From Streptomyces thinghirensis (lineage in GTDB: Bacteria; Actinomycetota; Actinomycetia; Streptomycetales; Streptomycetaceae), in contig JAKFGP010000054.1 in the NCBI GenBank assembly GCA_021502835.1, positions 24,699 through 88,698 of the forward strand: a stretch of DNA of 64,000 nt, given 5' to 3'. Every line of letters begins with the position of its first letter. The first letter of the stretch is position 1. Both the position numbers and the translations under genes were made by a program. Below are positions 1-10,895 of this stretch, in pieces. The notes beneath the pieces were generated by a model. The model did not search any database. It had not been told where the DNA came from and was given only the letters and a program-made list of their open reading frames with translations.

Positions 1-767
1 GGTCTCCGGGATCATGCTCTTCGGGGTGCCGGAGGATGCGAAGAAGGACGCGGCCGGGACGGCGGGGACCGACCCGGACGGGATCCTGCAGGTCGCGCTG
101 AGGGACGTGCGGGCCGAGGTCGGGGACGAGCTGCTCGTCATGTCCGACCTGTGCCTCGACGAGTTCACCGACCACGGGCACTGCGGGGTGCTGGACGCTC
201 AGGGGCGGGTCGACAACGACGCCACCCTTGAGCGGTACGCCGAGATGGCGCAGGTGCAGGCCGACGCGGGTGCTCATGCGGTCGGGCCCAGCGGGATGAT
301 GGACGGTCAGGTCGGGGTCGTACGTGACGCCCTCGACCAGATCGGGCGCGAGGACGTCGCGATCCTCGCCTACACCGTCAAGTACGCGTCCGCCTTCTAC
401 GGGCCTTTCCGGGAGGCCGTCGGGTCCTCGCTCAGGGGGGACCGGAAGACCTACCAGCAGGACGCCGCCAACGTGCGGGACGCGATGCGGGGAGCTGGCC
501 CTCGACCTGGAGGAGGGCGCCGACATGGTGATGGTCAAGCCGGCCGGCCCCTACCTCGACATCCTGGCCAAGGTCGCCGAGGCCGCGGACGTGCCCGTCG
601 CCGCCTACCAGATCTCCGGCGAGTACTCGATGATCGAGGCCGCCGCCGAGAAGGGCTGGATCGACCGCGACCGGGCCATCCTGGAGGCGCTCACCGGCAT
701 CAAGCGGGCCGGCGCGCGCAACATCCTGACCTACTGGCCACCGAGGTCGCCTCGCACGCTGCGCTGA
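1..767 (+). CDS. hemB: Delta-aminolevulinic acid dehydratase (porphobilinogen synthase), 5' end missing
   Basis: HemB condenses two 5-aminolevulinate molecules to porphobilinogen in cytosolic tetrapyrrole synthesis. The readable protein begins inside the family, at [11 protein letters not shown], and continues through the metal-site region [17 protein letters not shown], the first catalytic lysine region ([15 protein letters not shown]) and the Schiff-base lysine region [13 protein letters not shown], to the family C-terminus. The N-terminal part of the gene lies before the window. The frame changes near base 490, and two compensating indels sit near 737-755 (YWATEVARTLR). Since hemB is essential, these are best read as sequence errors. 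It is the last gene on this strand before a convergent lipoprotein gene. Identity is confident; the exact end is fairly confident. Confidence 0.9.
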
Positions 768-822
768 GCGGCGACCTCGCCCGGTGCTTCGCGCAGGGGG
801 TGCGTGGCGTGTGGGCACCCCT

Positions 823-1533
823 TCAGTACCCGAGGGCACCGTCCATGCTGGTCTGCCAGTAGGTGACCGTCAGCGCGGTGTCGACGTACACGCCGCCGGA
901 CGGCAGGGAGACCGTGGCGATGGAGCCGTCCTCGAACGGGATCGTCAGGGTGTTCGTCTCGTAGCCGTTCTCGCCGCTGCCGTCGCCGGACGACAGCAAC
1001 ACGCCGGCGTAACCGGACTTGCCGGGCTCCACGCCGGTCAGCGACTGCAGGCTTGGTCGCCTCCGCCACCGGCGGCACGGACTGGGCCTCACCGGAGCGC
1101 GCCGCCAGGGTACGGCGGGCGCATGCAGTCTTCGAGCCGGTGTTGGTGGCGGTCAGCAGGAGGTAGGTTGAGGGGGCGGGACACCTTCGTCGCGGTGATC
1201 TTCACGTCGGAGGCGGAGCACTTTCCGGGCATGTTCCCGTCGTCCTGGCCGTCGGTGTCCGACGCGCCGGTGTCCGACGCGCCGGTGTCCGACGAGCCCG
1301 TGCTCGTGGCGGCGCCGCCGCCGGTGGAGCCGTTCGCGGCGTCCGTTCCTTTCGCCGTCCGACTCGCTTCCGCCGGTGGAGGGCTTAGCCTGGTCGCCGG
1401 CCGGGACGGAGGAGGACCCGGCCGGGGCGCCCGTGTCCGATCCGTCGCCCTCGCAGGCCGTCAGGGCGAGTGCGGCCAGTGCGACCGTCGTGGCGGCGAA
1501 CAGGCGGGTGCGGCGGGTGGTGCGTGCGGACAT
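823..1533 (-). CDS. DUF4232 domain lipoprotein
   Basis: A secreted lipoprotein of unknown function. The start is the ATG at 1533, preceded by GAAGGG about seven bases upstream. The N-terminus has arginines, a hydrophobic stretch (LFAATTVALAALALTACEG) and a lipobox ending in Cys. A Ser/Gly/Thr-rich linker follows, containing a repeated SDTGA unit encoded by a short tandem repeat near 1256-1295. The C-terminal domain (GYAGVLLSSGDGSG...YVDTALTVTYWQT) looks like the DUF4232 beta-sandwich common in Streptomyces. At least two frameshifts (near 1345 and 1060-1150) split it. It is divergent from the XRE regulator and convergent with hemB. The exported nature is clear; the DUF4232 assignment is from memory of the family. 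Confidence 0.75.
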
Positions 1534-1638
1534 GAGAGATCCCTTCGGGTGGAGTGGAGGTGAGCCGCTCGACCGTTCGCCGGGAGCGGCTGCTTGGATG
1601 ACCACAGCTTGGGTCCGGGTCCGTCCCGGTCGCCAGTG

Positions 1639-1709
1639 GTCCCGGGACATGCGGGACACTGGGACGCCGGGAGCGGCTCTGACCTGCGGGAACGGTGTCC
1701 CGCTGGGAC
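1639..1709. promoter_or_regulatory. Cluster of GTCCC/GGGAC repeats in a divergent promoter
   Basis: The 209-base space between the divergent lipoprotein and XRE genes holds a perfect 10-base palindrome GTCCCGGGAC (1639-1648), further GGGAC copies just after it, and GTCCC-GCT-GGGAC at 1697-1709. Repeated half-sites between a regulator and a divergent target suggest an operator for the XRE protein. This is inference from repeat structure only. Confidence 0.4.
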
Positions 1710-1742
1710 GCCGTACGGGGATACGGGAAGAGGGAGGAACGG

Positions 1743-3057
1743 GTGGCGGGGGACGACTTCGCGGTACTGCTGCGGGAGCTGAAGGAGCGGTCCGGGCTCA
1801 GCTACGGGGCACTGGGCAAGCGGCTGCACATGAGTGCGTCGACCCTCCACCGATACGTCAGCGGGGAGGTCGTGCCCACCGAGTTCGCGCCCGTCGAACG
1901 CCTCGCGCGGGTATGCCGGGCGACCCCCGAGGAACTGCTCGAACTCCACCGCCGCTGGATCCGCGCACGAGCTGCGCGGCGTAAGAAGGAGGGGGCCGAG
2001 GAGAGGGAGACCGAGGAGAAGGGGGAGGAGGAGAGGGAGGAGGCCGCCGTCTCCGTCGCGGCGGAGAACGCACCGTCGGCAACGCCCGCTCCGACCGCCC
2101 CCGACGCCCCAACCGCCCCGCCCACGCCCGCCGAACCCGCCCCGCCCCGTCGCCGGGGTCCCGCGCTCCGCGCTCTACGCCGCGACCGGCGTCGTCGCCG
2201 TCAGCGCTGCCGTGGCGCTCGTGGCGAACCTCGTGTCGGGCACCGACGGCGGCGGGCGGCACGGTCCGCCGGGGCGGCCGAGGGGACCTCCGCGTCGGTG
2301 TCCGGGACCGCGACCACCGGGTCGGCGTCCCCGAGCGCGAGCGCCTCCTCGTCGCCGTCCGGGTCCGCGTCCGCGTCCGGATCGGGGTCACCCTCCGCGT
2401 CCGCGTCCGCGCCGCGGCCGGGCGCGGCCACGCCGAGCCGCCGCGCACCCGCCGACGGCCCCGTGCTCACCGTGTCGACCACCCCGTACCACTGGGACGT
2501 GCCCTGCGAGCACGCCTTCCTGATCGACCGCAGTCCGCAGAACGTGCCGGAGCCGCCCGCCCAGCAGGACGCGGTCGGCTGGGCCACCCCCCTCGGCGCG
2601 GTCTCCGCGAACCGGCAGATGGCCGTCCTCACCGTGCAGGGCACCGGGGCGGAGACGGTGGTCCTGAAGGACCTGCACGTCCGCGTGGTGAGCAGTGAGC
2701 CGGCGCTGGACTGGAAGCTAGTACGTGATGGGCAACGGCTGCGGCGGCCTGGTGGACACCGGGTCCTTCGACGTCTCCCTCGACCTGGCCAACCCCCTGG
2801 TGACGCCGGTCTCCGGACAGCGCGACTTCCCGTACAGCGTCAGCGAGTCCGACCCCGAGGTGTTCAAGGTCAACGCGCACACCAGCGGCCACGACGTCAG
2901 CTGGTACCTGGAGCTGGAGTGGTCCAGCGGCGCCCGGCAGGGCACCGTGCGCGTCGACGACCACGGCAAGCCGTTCCGCACCAGCGCCTCCCGGGACAGC
3001 TCCTACTATGCGTACCCCCTCGGCGGCGACGGCTGGGGGCGGGTCGAGGGTGACTGA
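1743..3057 (+). CDS. Membrane-anchored XRE-family helix-turn-helix protein
   Basis: A cytoplasmic XRE helix-turn-helix domain occupies residues ~5-70 (LRELKERSGLSYGALGKRLH...YVSGEVVPTEF), followed by a charged Glu/Lys and Pro/Ala linker, one membrane segment (SALYAATGVVAVSAAVALVA, ~residues 140-165), a long Ser/Ala/Gly-rich extracytoplasmic linker, and a globular C-terminal domain (LTVSTTPYHWDVPCEHAFLID...). This N-in/C-out layout is common in Streptomyces and fits a DNA-binding protein responding to the cell surface. I chose GTG 1743 because GGGAGG lies about five bases upstream. Frameshifts near 2150, 2290 and 2720 interrupt it. The function of the C-terminal domain is unknown to me. The GTCCC repeat cluster just upstream may be its operator. 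Confidence 0.7.
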
Positions 3058-3151
3058 GACGGGCCGGGCACGGGTGCCGCATCGCCGCCAAGTCGTGGCT
3101 GCGGCTAGGTTGTTGGCCACCACTCCCGGTTCTCTTCGTCAGGAGACGCCC

Positions 3152-4053
3152 ATGCCCGGTGACGCCCTCAGCCAGGACCCCGCGGAGCTTGAGAAGGAGG
3201 ATCGACAGCAGCAAGGCGCACCCGGCCCGTGTCTACGACGTCTTCCTCGGCGGCAAGGACCACTACCCCGCGGACCGCGACGCGGCCGCCGCCGGGCTCG
3301 CCGCCAACCCGCGCGGCTACCTGGACGTACGGCACAACCGCGACTTCCTGCGCCGCGCGGTCACCACGCTGGCCGAGGAGCACGGCATCCGCCAGTTCCT
3401 CGACATCGGCACCGGCCTGCCGACCTCGGAGAACGTGCACCAGATCGCCCAGCGCACCGCACCCGAGTAGAGGGTGGTCTACGTCGACAACGACCCGGTC
3501 GTCCTCGCCCACGCCCGCGCCCTGCTCACCAGCGGTCCCGAGGGACGTACGGACTACGTCGACGCCGACCTGAAGAGCCCGGCGCGGATCCTCGAACAGG
3601 CCGCGCGGACCCTCGACTTCGACCGGCCGGTCGCCCTCTGCCTCGTCGCCGTCCTGCACTTCGTCGAGGACGAGGAGGCGTACCCGATCGTCCGCGAGCT
3701 GATGGACGCGCTGCCCGCCGGCAGCCGGCTCGTCCTCAGCCACCTCACCGAGGACCTCAACCCGGAGAACATCCGCGCGGTCCAGCGGACGTACACGGAG
3801 CGGGGCTTCACCTTCGTGCTGCGCTCCCACAAGGACGTCGAACGCTTCTTCACGGAGACCGGGCTGGAGCTCGCCGAGCCGGGTGTCGTACCGGTGCACC
3901 ACTGGCGTCCGGACCACGCGGCGCCGGTGCGAGCAACCCGAGGAGTCCTACCTCGCGGGTCTCGACGACATCGAGAAGGTCCGCTACAAGGACATCAACG
4001 ACGTCACGGACGCCGACATCAACGTGTACGGGGGCCTTGCCGTCAAGGGCTGA
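3152..4053 (+). CDS. DUF574-family SAM-dependent methyltransferase
   Basis: Recognisable as the Streptomyces 'SAM-dependent methyltransferase' family formerly DUF574: N-terminal RVYDVFLGGKDHYPADRD, SAM-binding motif FLDIGTGLPTSENVH, then VVYVDNDPVVLAHARALL and the conserved HFVEDEEAYPIV and SHLTEDL segments. Substrates are unknown for most of this large family. The ATG at 3152 has AGGAG seven bases upstream. A frameshift near 3200 joins the first ~16 residues to the body, and one near 3925 reaches the C-terminus (DINVYGGLAVKG, stop 4051-4053). An in-frame TAG at 3468-3470 sits between APE and RVVYVDND, where the family has a Ser (TCG), so this is probably a base error. It stands alone between the XRE gene and an aminotransferase. 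Confidence 0.8.
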
Positions 4054-4129
4054 CGGCCCGGCGGTCGCACGGGTGTCCGGATCGCGGAAAGTCGCCTGTA
4101 AACGGCACGTACTTACTTAGGGTGCGGGC

Positions 4130-5349
4130 ATGACCGTGACTGAGAACGCGCCCGCCCCGTCCGCCGCCCTGCCGCCGCTCGCCGCGCGGACCCGGTCGAT
4201 CGGCGGTTCGCCCGTACGGGACATCCTCGCCGTCACCGCCCGCCCCGAGGTGATCAACTTCGCGGGCGGGCTGCCGGCCTGTTCGACGCGGAGGGCATCG
4301 CCGCCGCGTACCGGGACGTCCTCGCCGAGGGTGCCGGCGCGGGCGCTGCAGTACTCCACCACCGAGGGCGAAAGCCGTCCTGCGGGCCGCGCTCGCCGCC
4401 CACCTCCGCGCGCGGACTGGACACCGACGCCGACGACATCCTCGTCACCACCGGCTCGCAGCAGGCGCCATGTCGCTGCTCGCCACCGCCCTGCTCGAAC
4501 CCGGCGACACCGTCCTCGTCGAGAGCCCCTGCTACCTGGCCGCGCTCCAGGCCTTCGGCTTCGCGGGCGCACGGGTAGTCGCCGTGCCCGGGGACGAGGA
4601 CGGGATCGACCCCGAGGCGCTGGCGGAACTGGTGCTGCGCAGCGCCCCAAGCTGCTCTACACCGTCCCCACCTTCCAGAACCCCACCGGCCGCACCATGC
4701 CGGCCGCCCGCCGTGCAGCCGTGGCCGAGGTCGCCGGCCGGTGCGGGCTGTGGATCGTCGAGGACGACCCGTACGGCGAGCTGCGTTTCGAGGGCGAGCG
4801 GGTGCCGTGGATCGCCTCCTACGGCGGGGCCCGGGACCGGACCGTCCTGCTCCAAGTCCTTCTCCAAGGTCGTGGCACCCGGCCTGCGCCTCGGCTGGCT
4901 GCGGGGGCCCGCCGAACTGCGCCGGGCCTGTGGGGTGGCCAAGCAGGCCGCCGACCTGCACACCCCGACCGTCAACCAGCTGGCCGCCGCCCGGTACCTG
5001 GCCGACCGGGACCTGGACGCGCACGTCACGCGCGTCGCCGCCGCCTACGGCGCACGCCGGGACGCCATGCTCGCGGGGCTGGCGGACGCGCTCCCGGCGG
5101 GGTCGGCGTGGACCCGCCCCGAGGGCGGCATGTTCCTGTGGGCGCGCCTGCCGGGCGGTACGACACCACGGCCCTGCTCCCCGGGTGGTCCGGCACGACG
5201 TCGCGTACGTCCCCGGCGCCCCCTTCCACGCCGGTGAACCCGACCGCGCCACGCTGCGGTTGTGCTTCGTCACGCAGACGCCGGACGAGATCGCGGAGGG
5301 ACTGCGGCGACTGGGGGAGGGACTGCGGGAGGCGGGGCGGGAGTCGTAG
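4130..5349 (+). CDS. PLP-dependent aminotransferase (class I/II, 2-aminoadipate/aromatic type)
   Basis: A fold-type I aminotransferase of the family that includes LysN and aromatic aminotransferases, transferring amino groups between an amino acid and a 2-oxo acid with PLP. Visible: N-terminal VINFAGGLPA, the PLP-pocket region NPTGRTMP, the Asp-containing IVEDDPYGELRFEG, and the Schiff-base lysine in SKSFSKVVAPGLRLGW. It ends with LGEGLREAGRES. There is no GntR domain, so it is not a MocR regulator. At least six frameshifts (near 4275, 4370, 4470, 4650, 4855 and 5165) break it; each neighbouring frame resumes the same family. The substrate cannot be told from sequence. Confidence 0.8.
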
Positions 5350-5409
5350 GCCCCGGCCCAGGTCCAAGAGCCGAGGCGGGGACGCCGCACCCGCACGTAC
5401 GGTGAGGCC

Positions 5410-5625
5410 ATGCGGCGGCCCTGGAGGCGCTGGGGTTCCGGGTGACCCGGCTGACCGCCCGGGTCGTCGTCGGTGCCGACCGCTTCGAGGACCGCCCCGC
5501 GCACCCACACGGCCCTCCTGGTCGAGATCCCCGGCGACCCGCGGCCGCACCTGGCCGAAGCCCGCCGGGTGCTGGTGGCGGACTTCGGCATCGACGTGCC
5601 CGAGGGCCGGACGCTACTGGGGTGA
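5410..5625 (+). CDS. Small conserved actinobacterial protein
   Basis: A short protein of about 70 residues: after one missing base near 5415 it reads AALEALGFRVTRLTARVVV, ...TALLVEIPGDPRPHLAEARR, ...FGIDVPEGRTLLG. It has an alternating hydrophobic pattern and no membrane segment. It lies 60 bases after the aminotransferase on the same strand and ends 34 bases before the convergent argS. I do not know its function. The coding call rests on codon bias and a clean stop. Confidence 0.5.
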
Positions 5626-5659
5626 GGGCGGCCGGGGTGTAGGCGGCCGGGGCGAGGGG

Positions 5660-7431
5660 TCAGAGCCGCTCGGAGGGTCCGGATGCCCAGCAGGGCCATG
5701 CCCCGGTGCACGTGCGGGCCGTGACGTCGGACAGGAACAGGCGGTTCTCCGCCACGTCCTGCGGCGGCGCCGGCTTGATTACCGGGCACTTGTCGTAGAA
5801 CGACGTGAACAGGGACGCCAGCTGGTAGAGGTACGCCGTCAGCTTGTGCAGGGCGTACTCGCGGGCCGCCTCCGCCACCGTCTCCCGCGAAGGCGTCGAG
5901 GTGCAGGCCGAGGGCGCGCTCCGCCTCGTGCAGCTCCAGCTCCGGTGGTGGGCGGGGCGTACGTCGCCGGCCTTGCGCAGGATCGACTGGATCCGGGCGT
6001 AGGCGTACTGGAGGTAGACGGACGTGTCACCGTTCAGCGAGACCATCTGGTCCAGGTCGAACTTGTAGTCCCGGTTCGCCGACGTCGACAGGTCCGCGTA
6101 CTTCACCGCGCCGATGCCCACCTGGGTGCCCCGCTCGGCGATCTCCTGCTCGGACAGGTCCTGCGCCTTCTCCCGGACGACGGCGGACGCGCGGTCGATC
6201 GCCTCGTCGAGGAGGTCGACCAGGCGGACCGTCTCACCCGCACGGGTCTTGAACGGCTTGCCGTCCTTGCCGGAGGACCGTGCCGAAGGCCAACTGCTGC
6301 GCCGTCACGTCCTCGTTCAGCCAGCCGGCCCGGCGGGTGGTCTCGAAGACCATCTTGAAGTGCAGGGACTGGCGGGCGTCGACCACGTACAGCAGCGTGT
6401 CCGCCTTCAGGTTGAAGACGCGGTCGCGGATCGCGGAGAAGGTCGGTGGCCGCGTAGCCGCAGCCGCCGTCCGACTTCTGCACGATCAGCGGGACCTGGT
6501 TGCCGTCCGGGCCCTTGACGTCCCTCGAAGAAGACGCACAGCGCGCCCTCGGAGCGGACGGCGACGCCCGACTCCTCCAGCATCCGGCAGGTCTCGGCCA
6601 GCATGTCGTTGTAGCCGGACTCGCCGACGATGTCGGCGTCGCGGATCTCCATGTCCAGCTTCTCGAAGACGGAGAAGAAGTAGATCTTCGACTCGTCGAC
6701 GAACTTCTGCCACGCGGCGAGCGTCTTCGGGTCCCCGGCCTGGAGGTCGACCACCCGGCGCCGCGCCCGCGTCTTGAACTCCTCGTCGAGTCGAAGTGCC
6801 TGCGCGCGGCCTTGTAGAGGCGGTCGAGGTTGGACATCGCCTCCTCGCCGCTCACCTCGCCGGCCTCGTGGTCCAGCTCGTTGCGGGTGCTCCTCCAGGT
6901 ACTGGATGAGCATGCCGAACTGGGTGCCCCAGTCGCCGATGTGGTGCCGGCGCACGACGCTCTCGCCGGTGAACTCCAGCAGCTGGGCGACCGAGTCGCC
7001 GATCACCGCCAGGCGCAGGTGGCCGACGTGCATCTCCTTCGCCACGTTCGGCTGGGCGTAGTCGATCACCGTGGTGCCGGGGTGCTCGGCGTGCGGGACG
7101 CCGAGGCGGCCGGTGTCGTCCGCGTACCGCGCGGCGAGGTTCCCGGTGATCGCCCGGTCGCCGATCGTGATGTTAGGAAGCCGGGCCCGGAGACCTCGAC
7201 GTCCTTGATCAGATCGCCGGTGACGATGTGCGGAGACGACCTCGGTCGCCAGCTCCGCGCGGGTTCGCCTTGGCCTTCTTGGCCAGGGCGAGGATGCCGT
7301 TGGCCTGGTAGTCCGCCCGGTCGCGTGCGTCGCAGCAGCGGGTCCGCGCCGGCGGCCTCCGGCCGGGTGGCCGTGAGCGCGGACGCGAGGTGCTGCTGGA
7401 CGGAGTCGCTGAGGGACGTGACCGAGGCCAT
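5660..7431 (-). CDS. argS: Arginyl-tRNA synthetase
   Basis: A class I synthetase that charges tRNA-Arg. The start ATG at 7431 gives [20 protein letters not shown]. The HIGH-type motif is [15 protein letters not shown] (near 7000-7040), preceded by [12 protein letters not shown]. The catalytic core and the C-terminal anticodon-binding domain ([26 protein letters not shown]) follow, ending in a [15 protein letters not shown] tail. The span of ~590 residues matches the family. It is split by about ten indels, consistent with sequencing error because the gene is essential. It is divergent from lysS over ~160 bases, an arrangement I associate with Streptomyces chromosomes. Confidence 0.92.
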
Positions 7432-7589
7432 GGAGTGGCTGCCGTTCTGCTCGGGTTCCTGGAGTACTACGGAAACCGAGTATCCCACGCGGTGAAAAGC
7501 GGTTTTCGCGGATGCGGGGCCGGGCTGGGAGAATGGAGCGGTCAGCCGTGCGACCGTCCGGCTGCTCAGCAGAACTTTCGGAAGAGGAC

Positions 7590-9338
7590 GTGCCGATCTC
7601 GGTAGAGCACAGAGACCACCGACTGGGTCTCCCGTTTCGCGGACGAGGTCATCGCCGAGTCGGAGCGCCGTGCCCCGGGCAAACCCGTCGTCGTCGCGTC
7701 CGGACTCTCCCCGTCCGGTCCCATCCACCTGGGCAACCTGCGCGAGGTCATGACCCCGCACCTGGTCGCCGACGAGGTCCGCCGCCGGGGCCACCAGGTG
7801 CGGCACCTCATCTCCCTGGGACGACTACGACCGCTACCGCAAGGTGCCGGCCGGCATCTCCGGGGTCGACGAGTCGTGGGCCGAGCACATCGGCAAGCCC
7901 CTCACCTCCGTCCCGGCCCCGAAGGGCTCCGCGCACCCGAACTGGGCCGAGCACTTCAAGGCCGCGATGACCGCCTCGCTCGCCGAGATGGGCGTGGAGT
8001 TCGACGGGATCAGCCAGACCGCGCAGTACACCTCCGGTGTCTACCGCGAGCAGATCCTGCACGCCATGAAGCACCGGCGGGACATCGACGCGATCCTCGC
8101 CCAGTACCGGACCAAGCCGAAGACGGCCGGCAAGAAGTCGCAGAAGCCCGTCGACGAGGCCGAGCTGGAGGCCGCCGAGGGCTCCGGCGCCGCCGCCGAG
8201 GACGACGGCTCGGGCTCGGCCGCCGGATACTTCCCGTACAAACCGTACTGCGGCAACTGCGAGAAGGACCTCACCACGGTCACCTCGTACGACGACGACT
8301 CGACCGAGCTGACCTACGCCTGCACCGAGTGCGGCTTCTCCGAGACGGTCCGGCTCAGCGAGTTCAACCGCGGCAAGCTGGTCTGGAAGGTCGACTGGCC
8401 GATGCGCTGGGCCTACGAGGGCGTGATCTTCGAGCCGAGCGGTGTCGACCACTCGTCTCCCGGCTCAGTCGTTCCAGGTCGGCGAGCAGATCGTCGGCAT
8501 CTCCGGCGGCGAGCAGCCGATCAGGCCGATGTACGCCTTCGTCGGCATCAGCGGCATGGCCAAGATGTCCTCGTCCAAGGGCGGGGTGCCCACCCCGGCC
8601 GACGCGCTCCAGATCATGGAGCCGCAGCTCCTGCGCTGGCTGTACGCCCGCCGCCGGCCCAACCAGTCCTTCAAGATCGCCTTCGACCCAGGAGATCCAG
8701 CGGCTCTACGACGAGTGGGACCGCCTCGACGCCAAGGTCGCCGACGGCAGCGCCCCTGCCCGCCGACGTCGCCGCCCACTCGCGCGCCGTCCGCACGGCC
8801 CGCCGGCGAGCTGCCGAGGACGCCCAGGCCGCTGCCGTACCGCACGCTCGCCTCCGTCGCCGACATCACCGCCGGACACGAGGACCAGGCGCTGCGCATC
8901 CTCAGCGAGCTGGACCCGGCCGACCCGCTGGGCGGGCTCGAAGAGGCCCGGCCGCGGTACGACAAGGCCGAGGCGTGGATCAACACGCACGTCCCCGCCG
9001 ACCAGCGCACCATCGTCCGCGCCGAGCCGGACGCCGAACTGCTGAAGTCCCTCGACGAACAGGGCCGGGCCTCGCTGCGGCTGCTGCTCGACGGACTCGC
9101 CGACCACTGGTCCCCTGGACGGGCTCACCCACCTCGTCTACGGCGTGCCCAAGGTCCAGGCCGGCTTCTCCCGCCGACGCCACGCCGAAGGGAACTGCCG
9201 CCGGAGATCAAGACCGCCCAGCGGTCCTTCTTCGCGCTGCTGTACCACCTGCTCGTCGGCCGCGACACCGGCCCGCGCCTGCCCACGCTGCTGCTGGCGG
9301 TGGGGCAGGAGCGGGTGCGGGGGCTGCTCGGCGAGTAG
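7590..9338 (+). CDS. lysS: Class I (archaeal-type) lysyl-tRNA synthetase
   Basis: This is the class I LysRS found in archaea and some actinobacteria, not the common class II form. Visible: HIGH-type SGPIHLGN, an insertion with two Cys pairs (YCGNCEKD...[10 protein letters not shown]) that is probably a zinc site, KMSKS-type [11 protein letters not shown], and a helical C-terminal anticodon-binding region. GTG 7590 is preceded by GAAGAGGA. About eight frameshifts split it (near 7625, 7820, 8455, 8690, 8755, 9115 and 9190). A strong hairpin follows the stop. Many Streptomyces carry both classes of LysRS, so this may be the second copy. Confidence 0.9.
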
Positions 9339-9365
9339 GCCCGGACCGGGCCGTGCTGACGCGGT

Positions 9366-9400
9366 GACGGGGGCGCCGGCTTCGGCCGGGCGCCCCCGTC
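9366..9400. terminator. Hairpin terminator between convergent lysS and DUF2637 genes
   Basis: GACGGGGGCGC-CGGC pairs with GCCGGGCGCCCCCGTC around a TTCG tetraloop; the stem is nearly perfect. There is no U-tract, as is usual in Streptomyces. Its place between two convergent stops fits a bidirectional terminator. Confidence 0.7.
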
Positions 9401-9416
9401 GCCGTACGTACACCCG

Positions 9417-10793
9417 CTACGCGATGTGCTCGTCCTCCAGCTCCGCGCTGTGACGGATTGGTGAAGCGGCTCACCAGCCGCTTGCGGCTCCGGATCGGCG
9501 AGCGGCGTACCGAACGTCGCCTCCACGTTGTCACCGAACTCGCGGGGCGTCGGATGGCTGCCGTTGATCGACTGCTTGAACACCTGGTAGTAGGCGTCCT
9601 CGTCCGGGCCCTGCGGCTCAGGCGTGCCACCGCCCCCCCCAGCTCGCGGGTCCGGTGGGGGCCGACCGGTATGGGGAAACTGCCGGTATCCTCGGAGAGG
9701 GCTCCCGCACCGGGGGCTCCTCCTCGAACTGCTGCCGGTACTGCTCGGCCTGCCGCTGTTCCGCTTCCCACTGGGCGTACTGGTCCGGGTCGTAGGCGGG
9801 GTCGTAGTCGCCGTGGTACTCGACGGACTGCGGGTCCCGGGCGTGCAGCCACGGATTCTGGTTCGGGTCCATCGCGGGGTTCTGGCCCGCTGCCGGGTTC
9901 TGGCCCGACGTGGAGTTCGGGTCCACCGCGGGGTTCTGGCCCACCGCGGCCTGCTCCCGCACCGGCTCCGGCTCCCGGCCGCCGACCAGCTCGGGGCGCT
10001 GCTCACCGACGGGCTCCGCCTTCCGCAGGGAGGGCGCGGTCCCGTGGGCCGCCCGTCCGTCCGGGAGCGCGTCGGCCTGCGGCGCCGGCGGCAACAGCGC
10101 CGGCTCGATGCCCGCCGCCGCCAGACCCGCCGGGGCCGTCTGCGACAACGGCACCCCGTAGCGGGCCAGGCGCAGCGGCATCAGCGACTCGACGGGGGCC
10201 TTGCGGCGCCAGCCGCGCCCGAACCGCGAGCGCAGCCGGGCCTGGTAGACCAGACGCTCCTGCTCCAGCTTGATGACCTGCTCGTAGGAGCGCAGCTCCC
10301 ACAGCTTCATCCGGCGCCACAGCAGGAAGGTCGGCCCCGGCGAGAGCAGCCAGCGGGTGAGGCGGACGCCCTCCATGTGCTTGTCGGCGGTGATGTCGGC
10401 GATCCGGCCGATCGCGTGCCGGGCGGCCTCGACGGACACCACGAACAGGATCGGGATCACCCCGTGCATGCCCACACCCAGTGGGTCGGGCCACGCCGCC
10501 GCGCCGTTGAACGCGATCGTCGCCGCCGTCAGCAGCCACGCCGTCTGCCGCAGCAGCGGGAAGGGGATGCGGATCCAGGTCAGCAGCAGGTCCAGGGCCA
10601 GCAGTACGCAGATGCCCGCGTCGATGCCGATCGGGAAGACGTAGCTGAAGTTCCCGAAGCCCTTCTGCAGGGCCAGTTCCCGCACCGCCGCGTAGGAACC
10701 CGCGAAGCCGATCCCGGCGATGATGACGGCACCGAAGACGACCATGCCGATGAGAACGCGATGCGTCCGTGTCAGCTCTAGTGGCGCGGCCAC
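9417..10793 (-). CDS. DUF2637 membrane protein with Asn/Pro/Gln-rich tail
   Basis: The N-terminal ~200 residues are a DUF2637 (SpdB-like) membrane domain with four hydrophobic segments (VLIGMVVFGAVIIAGIGF, FPIGIDAGICVLLALDLLL, WLLTAATIAFNGAAAW, VIPILFVVSVEAA) and a charged cytoplasmic helix (KLWELRSYEQVIKLEQERL). A low-complexity tail follows with GQNPA/DPN repeats (near 9830-9950) and a Gln/Tyr-rich stretch. The start is GTG 10793, with GGAGGGGAG six bases upstream. One frameshift near 9700 reaches the C-terminus ELEDEHIA. Chromosomal copies sit beside lysS in Streptomyces; plasmid copies are linked to mycelial plasmid spread. The function of the chromosomal copy is unknown. Confidence 0.75.
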
Positions 10794-10895
10794 CCGTACT
10801 CCCCTCCCAGTGCCTGTTGTTGCGCGCAACAGAGTGGCACATGTGTGCGGGGGACGGGTGGCCGGTGGGCGCTTCGGGGCTTGGCCGCTCCGGCG

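Noticed and set aside
432..839. Long open frame antisense to hemB
   Set aside because: A GC-bias shadow of hemB; composition is Arg/Gly/Pro-rich and matches no family.
3168..3917. 249-codon open frame antisense to the methyltransferase
   Set aside because: The plus strand carries clear methyltransferase motifs; the antisense frame is a third-position GC artefact.
4254..5789. Very long minus-strand open frame across the aminotransferase
   Set aside because: It only overlaps the real argS C-terminus in its last part; the rest is a shadow of the aminotransferase.
7432..7589. T-box or riboswitch between argS and lysS
   Set aside because: The gap is only ~160 bases, has no T-box sequence and no convincing specifier/antiterminator pair.
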